Shown one piece after another: positions 8,741-16,306 of a DNA stretch of 32,834 nucleotides. This DNA is from Thermoleophilia bacterium (GTDB lineage: Bacteria; Actinomycetota; Thermoleophilia; BMS3ABIN01). Under the pieces are notes generated by a model. It searched no databases. It was not told where the DNA came from and saw nothing but the letters and a program-made list of their open reading frames with translations. The translations under genes and the position numbers were made by a program. The first letter of the stretch is position 1. Each line of letters begins with the position of its first letter. The DNA is taken from NCBI GenBank assembly GCA_014859345.1, contig JACUUL010000022.1, positions 1 to 32,834 of the forward strand, given 5' to 3'.

Positions 8741-9943
8741 CTAACGCGTGTAGCCACCAGCCGGGTCCCTGCGGGCAAGTCCCATAAGCTCCAGGGTCAC
8801 CAGAGCCGCGCCGGAACGGGCGCCGCTCAGACCCGTTTTCCGGGAAAGCGCGTCTTGGTGAACCGGCCTGACGTCCAGAGCCTCAAGGATTAACCGCTCA
8901 TCCGGCCCCAGGTCATGAGACGCCGCCGAAGAACCGTTTTCATGGCCAGACGGCGGCCTCCCACAGGCAGTATCCAGACCCAGATCCTCGAGCACGTCGT
9001 CCGCGCCGGCTATGGCCGGCGCGCCCACGCGCATCAGCCGGTGCGGGCCCCTGGACAGATCCGAGAAGATGCTGCCCGGCACCGCCCAAACCTCCCGCCC
9101 CTGCTCCAGGGAAAATTCCGCCGTGATCAGGGCTCCGCTTCTTTCCCTGGCCTCGACCACGACGACGCCGTCGGCCAGTCCGGATATAATCCGGTTGCGG
9201 GCCGGAAAACGCCAGGAGCGCGGTTCCTCGCCCGGCGGATATTCCGTCACAATGGCGCCATATTCGACTATCTGACGGTAAAGAGCAGTGTTTGACCGGG
9301 GATAGATCACATCAGCTCCCCCGCCGAGTACCGCTACGGTGCCGCCGTTTCCGGCTCTGACTGCTCCCTCGTGGGCGGCGGCGTCGATGCCCCGGGCCAT
9401 GCCGCTGATCACGCAAACCCCGGCCATTGAGAGGTCTCCCGCGATCACCCTGGCGGCGTCCAGTCCATACCGGGATGCGTCCCGGGCTCCGACTATGGCC
9501 ACCCGGGGCCGTTTCATGAAACCTTCGAGCTTTGTAATCGATCCCCGGACAAACAGCGCCGGCGGCGGGTCATGGATGCGGGCGAGGCGGGAAGGATACG
9601 CGGCATCCCCCAGCGCCACCAGTTCGATATCTTTTTCCTTCAATTCCTTATAGGCAGCCACAGGCCTGAATTCTTTCCGGAAAGTCAGGAGGCCGCAGGC
9701 CGCGGCATGCCCCACACCCAGCATGCGAACAAGCGCCTCGTCAGAGCTCTCCCAAATCTCCCTGGGCGTCATGCTCGCGGTAGGAATCCTGAGAGGCCAT
9801 CCGTGAGACGCCAACATGCAGGCAAGCCCCAGGGCGGCGGCGCGTTCGGGCCTCAGGTAATCACGGCGGTCAAGCCGGCCGTCCTCGCGACTGGAATTTG
9901 AGAGACGGCTGCTTTCGTCACTGCTGCCACCCTCAACGGCCAT
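8741..9943 (-). CDS. dprA: DNA-processing protein DprA/Smf
   Basis: VAIVGARDASRYGLDAARVIAGDLSMAGVCVISGMARGIDAAAHEGAV, EYPPGEEPRSWRFPARNRIISGLADGVVVVEA; start MAVEGG overlaps the comM end. Confidence 0.93.
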   Translation of the reverse strand: MAVEGGSSDESSRLSNSSREDGRLDRRDYLRPERAAALGLACMLASHGWPLRIPTASMTPREIWESSDEALVRMLGVGHAAACGLLTFRKEFRPVAAYKELKEKDIELVALGDAAYPSRLARIHDPPPALFVRGSITKLEGFMKRPRVAIVGARDASRYGLDAARVIAGDLSMAGVCVISGMARGIDAAAHEGAVRAGNGGTVAVLGGGADVIYPRSNTALYRQIVEYGAIVTEYPPGEEPRSWRFPARNRIISGLADGVVVVEARERSGALITAEFSLEQGREVWAVPGSIFSDLSRGPHRLMRVGAPAIAGADDVLEDLGLDTACGRPPSGHENGSSAASHDLGPDERLILEALDVRPVHQDALSRKTGLSGARSGAALVTLELMGLARRDPAGGYTR

Positions 9944-11468
9944 TCCATCCCCGTCTGTCGATGCTCCTGTAGCTGATGGCCTCGGCCAGGTGGGCCGCGT
10001 CCAGCTCGTCCCGGCCGTCAAGATCGGCTATGGTCCGGGCCACCTTGAGAATCCGCTGGTGGGCGCGGGCGCTCAGGCCCAGCCGCTCCACGGCGCTTTC
10101 CAGCATCGCCATGGCGGTGCCGGTTAAAGGGCAGTGGCGGCTGGTCTGGCGCGATCCCATCTGCGCATTAAAGAAGATGTCCGTTCCGGCCAGCCTCGCT
10201 GTCTGGATTTTCCTGGCTCCGGCCACCCTTGCCGCAACCGCCGCAGAAGACTCGCTCCGGGAGGCAGACAGCAGTTCTCTCTTTGTGAGCGCCGGCACTT
10301 CCACCGCCACGTCGATCCGGTCCAGCAGAGGTCCGCTCAGGCGGGATCGGTATGTCATCACCTTTTGTGGCGGGCACAGGCATTGGTTCTGGGGATTGCC
10401 CAGATGACCGCAGGGACAGGGGTTCATCGCCGCCACCAGCATGAACCTTGCCGGGTAGCTGACTGACGCCAGCGCCCGGGAGATGGTGACCGCGCCGTCT
10501 TCGACCGGCTGGCGAAGAGCCTCCAGCGCCAGCCGGGAAAACTCGGGCAGCTCGTCAAGGAAAAGCACGCCCATGTGCGCGAGGCTGACCTCGCCCGGCC
10601 GCGGGGTCCGCCCCCCGCCTGCCAGCCCCACGTGCGAGATGGTGTGATGCGGGGACCTGAAGGGACGGGTGCTGATCAGCGGGCTGCCGTCCAGCAGGCC
10701 GGCGACGCTGTAAATCCTGGTCACCTCGATGGCTTCGCCGATCTGAAGCGGAGGCAGGATTGACGGTAGGCGCCTGGCCAGCATTGTCTTGCCCGAGCCA
10801 GGCGGGCCGATCATCAGCAGGTTGTGGCCACCCGCGGCGCAGACCTCGAGAGCCCGGCGGGCGTGCTGCTGCCCCTTGACCTCGGACAGGTCCGGATGAT
10901 GGCCGTTGCCTCCGGAAAGCAGGGAGGCGGTATCCACCGGTACGGGCTCAATGGACAGTTCACCCCGGAAAAAAGCGGCAGCTTGACCCAGATCGCGGAC
11001 GCCTATCACTTCCAGGCCGTCAACCAGGGCCGCCTCGCGGGCGTTGACTGCCGGCAGCACGATGCCTTTATAACCTGCCTGCCGGGCGCCTTCGGCGATG
11101 GACAGGGCGCCGTTTATGCGGCGGACACCTCCATCCAGCGATAGCTCCCCCACAACGCTGTATTCGGAAAGCAACCCGGACTTCAGCTGGTCAGAGGCCG
11201 CCAGCACCGACAGGGCGATGGGCAGGTCAAAGGCGGGACCCTCCTTGCGCACATCGGCAGGCGCCAGATTGACGGTAATACGCCTCAGGGGAAATTCGTA
11301 TCCGGAGTTGGCGATCCCGGCTCGCACCCGCTCCCGGGCCTCGCGCACGGCTACATCGGGGAGGCCCACCACGCTGAAGGCCGGCAGCCCCCAGCCCAGA
11401 TCGGTCTCCACTTCCACGGGACATGCATCCATGCCCAGAACAGCATGGCTTTGCAACCGGGCCAGCAT
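9933..11468 (-). CDS. comM: Mg-chelatase-like AAA+ ATPase, YifB/ComM family
   Basis: NLLMIGPPGSGKTMLARRLPSILPPL, LFLDELPEFSRLALEALRQPVEDG, MNPCPCGHLG. Confidence 0.95.
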   Translation of the reverse strand: MLARLQSHAVLGMDACPVEVETDLGWGLPAFSVVGLPDVAVREARERVRAGIANSGYEFPLRRITVNLAPADVRKEGPAFDLPIALSVLAASDQLKSGLLSEYSVVGELSLDGGVRRINGALSIAEGARQAGYKGIVLPAVNAREAALVDGLEVIGVRDLGQAAAFFRGELSIEPVPVDTASLLSGGNGHHPDLSEVKGQQHARRALEVCAAGGHNLLMIGPPGSGKTMLARRLPSILPPLQIGEAIEVTRIYSVAGLLDGSPLISTRPFRSPHHTISHVGLAGGGRTPRPGEVSLAHMGVLFLDELPEFSRLALEALRQPVEDGAVTISRALASVSYPARFMLVAAMNPCPCGHLGNPQNQCLCPPQKVMTYRSRLSGPLLDRIDVAVEVPALTKRELLSASRSESSAAVAARVAGARKIQTARLAGTDIFFNAQMGSRQTSRHCPLTGTAMAMLESAVERLGLSARAHQRILKVARTIADLDGRDELDAAHLAEAISYRSIDRRGWNGR

Positions 11469-11659
11469 GCGTCATCACTCCTTTTTTCCGGAGGGATGCT
11501 TCCGCGGCGGGGACGGCAGACAGTTAAAGCGGGATTGTCAGGCTACCAGAAAACGCTGCCGGGGGAAAGCCGGCTCACTTTTTCCGGGCATCATAAGCGG
11601 AACGCCATGATGGAAGCAGCTGGCTGCAATCAGATGTAAAACGAGAAAAGGTCTCCAAT

Positions 11660-11693
11660 CCAGGGCCCGACGGGCAAGTTCGGGTCACCCTGG
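11660..11693. other. Inverted repeat/hairpin
   Basis: CCAGGGCCCGA / TCGGGtcaCCCTGG: 11 paired bases with a 3-nt bulge, in the intergenic space upstream of comM. Confidence 0.6.
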
Positions 11694-11710
11694 CCGCACC
11701 GCGCTGAGTG

Positions 11711-11758
11711 AAAACGAGAGGGGGACGGTCCCCGGCCGGGGACCGTCCCCCTCGTTTT
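11711..11758. repeat. Large REP-like palindrome, possible bidirectional terminator
   Basis: AAAACGAGAGGGGGACGGTCCCCGGCCGGGGACCGTCCCCCTCGTTTT: near-perfect ~23-bp inverted repeat (2-nt bulge) with A-run and T-run flanks; each arm carries GGGGACGGTCCCC. Confidence 0.85.
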
Positions 11759-11776
11759 GCTCTTTACGCGGCCGCC

Positions 11777-11908
11777 TTATCCTTCAGGCTGGCCCGGAAC
11801 CGCTACGCTACACTGCCAGTCGGGACACTCGAACGTGACGTCCCTCAGGTTCTCATGCCTGACGAGAACCGGCTTGGCATAGGGTTCCCGCGTTTTCCTG
11901 GTCTTCAT
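11777..11908 (-). CDS. Putative RiPP precursor-like peptide with lasso-type leader pattern (43 aa)
   Basis: Hand translation MKTRKTREPYAKPVLVRHENLRDVTFECPDWQCSVAVPGQPEG; AGGAGA upstream; YxxPxLxxHxxLxxxT leader pattern then short CPDWQC segment. Confidence 0.6.
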   Translation of the reverse strand: MKTRKTREPYAKPVLVRHENLRDVTFECPDWQCSVAVPGQPEG

Positions 11909-11959
11909 GCGGTCTCTCCTATGTTCGTCGATCATGATACTGGCTATCCCTTATCCTGC

Positions 11960-14900
11960 CTAGGGATATGTGTAGCCGTTTCCATCACAGTCCTCGGCGG
12001 AGCCGCTGACACTGGTCTTGAACGACGTTACGCCTCCCGGCACATCATACTTGACCGTGGCGGTGGCGCTGGTGCCGCCGGCGATATCGCCCACGCTGAC
12101 CGGAGTGGCGCTGATCAGCGATACTCCGTTCGTGGCGGTGGCGCCGGTGAGGGCCACGTTATAGGCCGTGTCAGCGCCGGTGTTGCCGACCTTGAGGTCA
12201 ACAGACAGCTCGCGCGCCGTGTAGTCGGCATAGCTGGCCCAGTAGACGTTGTCGGCTGCCAGATTCAGATCCGGCTGGCCGATAATGCCACAGCTGGCTG
12301 GGGTGGTGAAGCTGAACTCGGCGCTCTCGGCGCCATTGGCCCAGCCGTCGTAGGAGGTCACCTTGACGTAGTAGGTGGTGCCCTCTGCCAGACCCGTCAG
12401 GCTCACGGTCTTGTCGGCGTTAAGCACGGTGTCGTTGACGACATCCGTGTAGACGCCAGAAGCCGTGCCGTACTCCACCTTCATGGTGGCCGGCTCGTCC
12501 GCCACGCGGCTGATGTCGGCGCTGCTGGTTGTCACGTTGCTGGCCGACGGCGCCGTGGTTATGTTCGGCGCGTTGGTCTTCATCTTGGCGGGCGCACTCA
12601 GGCCGGCGGTGCTCAGCAGCGGCAGGTCGGCGCCGATGGCGAACTGCTGCTCGCCCTCGCTGCTGTTCCAGCGGGGGATGCCCCTGTTTATGAAGCCGCC
12701 GGGTATCAGGTCGTAGCCCAGCATCTTCAGGCCGATGTTGGTCATGCCGGCATGCTGGCTTCTGGAGACGATGACGGTTGACTTCAGCGGATCGAGGTTG
12801 CCGAGGCCGGCAGGGGTAAACAGCTCGTTGATCGGCACCTGGATGTTGTCGCCGTCGGTGCTGATGGTGCTTACCGCACCGGTCCTGACGTCCACCGACT
12901 GTTGGGCGCCGGCGATGGTGGCAATGTCGCTCTGGCCGTTGCCGACGTTGCCCAGGGTGGAGGCGATGGCCCAATTGGCCTTGCAGCGCACCAGCTCGGC
13001 GTCGGTGGCCGCCGACTCGCATTCAGGCGGCGGAGAAGTCGTGGGCAGGCTGAACCCTGCCGACGCCTCAGGCGCGCCGATGGGGTTGCTGGTGTCAAAC
13101 GCGCCCGGCAGGCCGTTGGTCCAGCCGATGCGTGAGTACTCCAGCTCGTAGACGTTAGGCGTAAGCGAACTGTCACTCGCCAGCACGCCCGGGACCTGGG
13201 CCAGGATGCCGAAGCCGCCTGAGGCCGGACCCGCGGTGTGTGAGGTGTTGCAGTAGACGACGATGTCGGTGGAGAAGCCGGCCGCCTCATGGGCGTCCAC
13301 CAGCTCTTTCACAGTATCGAGCGACGACTGCGAGTAACAGTCCTCATCATTGTTCCAGCGACAGCGGAAGCTGGTCCCCGGTATGATGTGGCTCTGCTGG
13401 CTCAGGTTATCGATAAGCACCGGGCGGTTGGCGGCGTCGTCGCCTTCGCCGAGCACGCCGGTGACGCCGTCGCATATGTCGCCCGAGCCGGCTGATATCG
13501 GCTGGTTGGTGCAGTCGAGCCCGGCCATGTCCTTGTTGGAGTCGAGCGCGTCGTGCAGGTCCTGCTTGCCGTAGATGATGCCGGCCTCGCCGTCCCTGTC
13601 CGGATCGAACTGCGGGCCGCTCCAGTAGGCCTCGATGTAGCCCCGCACCCTCTCCCACTGGCTGTCGAGAGTGGTGAGGCTGAACTCGGCGCCGCTCTCG
13701 GCGCCGTTGGCCCAGCCGTCGTAGGAGGTCACCTTGACGTAGTAGGTGGTCCCCGGCGTGAGGCCGGTGAGGCCCACCGTCTTGTCGGCGTTGAGCACGG
13801 TGTCGTTGACGACATCCGTGTAGACGCCAGAAGCGGTGCCGTACTCGACCTTCATGGTGGCCGGCTCATCGGCCACACGGCTGATGTCGGCGCTGGTCTC
13901 GGTGATGTTGCTGGCCGACGGCGCCGTGGTTATGTTCGGCGGCGTGGTGTCGACCAGGGACGCCAGACCGTCGCCGACAGCCTCCTGCAGCGGCAGGCTG
14001 TCGCCAATGGCGCTCTGCATCTCGCCCTCGGTGTTGTTCCAGTAGGAGATGCCGTGCCGGATGAAGCCGCCGGGTATCATATCGTAGCCGAGCATCTTCA
14101 GGCCCATGGCGGCCTGGCCGCCGTGCTGCGACACGGGGACGACGACGGTCGACTTCGACGGATCGAGGTTGCTCAGGCCAGCGGGGGTAAACAGCGTCCC
14201 TATCGGTATCTGGAGGTTGTCGCCGGCGGTGCTGATGGTGTTTATCGGCGTGGCGGCCCTGGTGTCCACCGACTGGCCGGCGCCGTCAACGGTGTCGAGG
14301 TTCGTCTGGCCGGAGCCGACGTTGCCGGCATCGGACTTAATGGACCATTCGGCCACGCAGCGCACCAGCTCTTCGTCGGTAGCGGCCGATGTGCAGGCGC
14401 TCGGCGCCCAGCCGGTGGCGGGGGCGCTGAAGCCGCCCGTCGACGTGTCGGGCGCACCGATGTCTCTGGTGTTGGTGAACGGGTCCTGCACCTGGTTGAT
14501 CCAGCCGACGCGGGACCACTCTATTTCGTAGACCTGGGGCGTCAGCGAGGGATCGCTCGCCAGGGCGCCGGGGACCTGGGCGAGGACGCCGAAGCCCGCC
14601 GTGGTCGGAGACGACGTGTGGGAAGTGTTGCAGTGGGCGAGGATGTCGGTGCTAAAGCCGGCCTCCTGGTGGCGGTCGACGAGGTCCTTTACTGCCGCGA
14701 CCGACGACTCGGTAAAGCAGTTGCCGCCGTCAGCGCCGCCGCTCCAGCGGCACCTGAAGCTCGTCCCCGGGATATGGTGGGCATTCTGCGACAGGTTGTC
14801 GATGATCACCGGCCGGTTGGCGGCGTCGTCGCCCTCATCGAGCACGCCGTCGATCGTGGTGAACGTGGCGGTAGCGAACGTTCGCTCGCCTGGGGCGGTG

Positions 14901-15154
14901 TTGCTCATGTCGCCGTTGGAGTCGATCGCGTTCCGCAGGTCCTCCTTCGGGAAAATGAGGTTCCCCGTGCCCGTCGCGTCACCGTCCCACTGGCCGCTGA
15001 AGTACGCCTCTATGTAACCCCGCACCGTTTCCCACTGGCTCGTGTCGAGCGCCCCGGCTTTCTGGACGCTGGCGCCCACAAATACGGATACAGCGATCAG
15101 CAATCCTAGAAGGACGATCGCCACTTTGAATAAAACGTTAGAACTTGCTTGCAT
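11960..15154 (-). CDS. Exported modular protein: duplicated rhodanese-like regions, two FN3 domains, CARDB/DUF11-like C-terminal domain
   Basis: N-terminal VLFKVAIVLLGLLIAVSVFVGASVQKAGA signal; RPVIIDNLSQNAHHIPGTSF and RPVLIDNLSQQSHIIPGTSF; HCNTSHTS and YCNTSHTA loops; two near-identical NITTAPSASN...SYDGWANGAES FN3-like segments; C-terminal PDLNLAADNVYWASYADYTARELSVDLKVGNTGADTAYNV. Confidence 0.75.
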   Translation of the reverse strand: MQASSNVLFKVAIVLLGLLIAVSVFVGASVQKAGALDTSQWETVRGYIEAYFSGQWDGDATGTGNLIFPKEDLRNAIDSNGDMSNTAPGERTFATATFTTIDGVLDEGDDAANRPVIIDNLSQNAHHIPGTSFRCRWSGGADGGNCFTESSVAAVKDLVDRHQEAGFSTDILAHCNTSHTSSPTTAGFGVLAQVPGALASDPSLTPQVYEIEWSRVGWINQVQDPFTNTRDIGAPDTSTGGFSAPATGWAPSACTSAATDEELVRCVAEWSIKSDAGNVGSGQTNLDTVDGAGQSVDTRAATPINTISTAGDNLQIPIGTLFTPAGLSNLDPSKSTVVVPVSQHGGQAAMGLKMLGYDMIPGGFIRHGISYWNNTEGEMQSAIGDSLPLQEAVGDGLASLVDTTPPNITTAPSASNITETSADISRVADEPATMKVEYGTASGVYTDVVNDTVLNADKTVGLTGLTPGTTYYVKVTSYDGWANGAESGAEFSLTTLDSQWERVRGYIEAYWSGPQFDPDRDGEAGIIYGKQDLHDALDSNKDMAGLDCTNQPISAGSGDICDGVTGVLGEGDDAANRPVLIDNLSQQSHIIPGTSFRCRWNNDEDCYSQSSLDTVKELVDAHEAAGFSTDIVVYCNTSHTAGPASGGFGILAQVPGVLASDSSLTPNVYELEYSRIGWTNGLPGAFDTSNPIGAPEASAGFSLPTTSPPPECESAATDAELVRCKANWAIASTLGNVGNGQSDIATIAGAQQSVDVRTGAVSTISTDGDNIQVPINELFTPAGLGNLDPLKSTVIVSRSQHAGMTNIGLKMLGYDLIPGGFINRGIPRWNSSEGEQQFAIGADLPLLSTAGLSAPAKMKTNAPNITTAPSASNVTTSSADISRVADEPATMKVEYGTASGVYTDVVNDTVLNADKTVSLTGLAEGTTYYVKVTSYDGWANGAESAEFSFTTPASCGIIGQPDLNLAADNVYWASYADYTARELSVDLKVGNTGADTAYNVALTGATATNGVSLISATPVSVGDIAGGTSATATVKYDVPGGVTSFKTSVSGSAEDCDGNGYTYP

Positions 15155-15188
15155 ACCTTTCTCCCTCCTAATTCCCCTGTGGATGTGA

Positions 15189-15243
15189 CCGGCATTTCAA
15201 ATGCCTGCTTTTTAGCAGGCGCCCTTGCCGGTTCCCCCTTGGC
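15189..15243 (-). promoter_or_regulatory. Stacked hairpins in the 5' leader of the 1064-aa gene
   Basis: On the minus strand ACCGGCA...TGCCGGT encloses GCCTGCT-AAA-AGCAGGC, which spans the last codons and stop of the 21-aa ORF. Confidence 0.5.
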
Positions 15244-15277
15244 AGGTCCCCTTACTTGCACATCTTTTATCCTTCAT
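15212..15277 (-). CDS. Short Cys-containing ORF (21 aa), candidate leader peptide or small peptide
   Basis: Hand translation MKDKRCASKGTCQGGTGKGAC; GGAGGG ribosome-binding-like sequence before the ATG. Confidence 0.4.
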   Translation of the reverse strand: MKDKRCASKGTCQGGTGKGAC

Positions 15278-15386
15278 CTGTCCCTCCGTTTACCTTGCCA
15301 AGAGTTTGAGGCTCTTTAATCCAAGCCCATAAAATCAGCTCCTTTCCCTAAATCACACTTCATCCGGAAACTGGCCATAAAAATAA

Positions 15387-15422
15387 AAACCCCAGGCAGG
15401 ACGCATTGCTCTGCCTGGGAGC
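15387..15422 (-). terminator. Rho-independent terminator-like hairpin
   Basis: Minus strand CCCAGGCAGagcaatgcgtcCTGCCTGGGGTTTTTATTTTT: 9-bp GC-rich stem then T-rich tail. Confidence 0.75.
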
Positions 15423-15700
15423 CACTAAAAACAGCTGTTATTGTTTTGTGCCACTGACCAACCCGCCTAGATATGAAGGGACTTATGCCAGTCGATAATA
15501 GTTATATCAATCAGTCAGGTATCAAAAATTGTCGGTTTACGCGGAGACGCCTCTCCAACCAAACGCATAATTCTGGTATAAGCTACTCTTTAAAATCTCG
15601 ATAATATCCAGCGGCCCGATAAAGTTTAAAATCTGCTTATTTCCTGACAATCTTAATCAAATTTCTCTTAATTACTACATTCTGTAACATGAATTCAAGA

Positions 15701-15727
15701 TTAATACAATGGGAAAGCTTTTGTCAA
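15701..15727 (-). promoter_or_regulatory. Candidate promoter (TTGACA ... TATTAA)
   Basis: Perfect TTGACA at 15727-15722 and TATTAA at 15706-15701; spacer 15 nt (17 to an alternative TTAATC). Confidence 0.35.
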
Positions 15728-15798
15728 TATTTTCTTGGTTGATTTATGAGTAATTATGAGTTGCTGGAGACATCCAGAAAAATGCCTGGCGATGGTTT

Positions 15799-16215
15799 TT
15801 ACCGGAAAGCATCTTCCATATGGCGCACATCGATCAGAGAGCCCTCGGCGTCGAAAAGTACGGAGATTATGTCAAAGCGGAATACGCAGTCGCGCAGGGA
15901 TGGATCTGACTGGTGCGCGGCCACCCACATGAGAGCCATGCGGCGGATCTGGCTCTGCTTGCGAAGGCCCACCGATTCGAACGGCTCTCCGAAGCTTTTG
16001 CTGCGGCGGGCCTTGACCTCGATGAAGGCGACGGTCCTGCCGCGACGGGCGATGATGTCTATCTCGCCATAGCGGCTGCGGTAGTTGGCATGGAGAATCC
16101 CGTAGCCCTGTATCTCGAGATACGCGCCGGCCAGGGCTTCGCCGGCGCGGCCCCGCTGGCGCCTCTGGTCTGACGGGATGTTTGCGGCTGGCCCGGATGC
16201 TCCTTTGTCAGGCAT
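15799..16215 (-). CDS. YraN/UPF0102 family nuclease-like protein
   Basis: GRAGEALAGAYLEIQGYGILHANYRSRYGEIDIIARRGRTVAFIEVKAR; probable start MPDKGAS, ORF extends upstream to 16341. Confidence 0.87.
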   Translation of the reverse strand: MPDKGASGPAANIPSDQRRQRGRAGEALAGAYLEIQGYGILHANYRSRYGEIDIIARRGRTVAFIEVKARRSKSFGEPFESVGLRKQSQIRRMALMWVAAHQSDPSLRDCVFRFDIISVLFDAEGSLIDVRHMEDAFR

Positions 16216-16306
16216 GTGACCGTATCCAGAGGCAGCGCCTCCTGTGCCTCGCGGGCCCTTTCTTTTCCTGTCCTTTCCTCCTGACTTGCCGCGCCCAGCA
16301 GCAATG

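Noticed and set aside
13553-15109. 518-aa plus-strand ORF antisense to the 1064-aa protein
   Set aside because: Composition is frame-shadow of a high-GC gene (repetitive V/G/A/R), no domain or ribosome-binding support; the minus-strand protein has clear domains.
15387-15440. Possible c-di-GMP (GEMM) riboswitch because of GGACGCA and GCCACTAA on the plus strand
   Set aside because: The rest of the GEMM core (GGCAAACC, GAAA tetraloop arrangement) is absent, and the segment is better explained as a minus-strand terminator hairpin.
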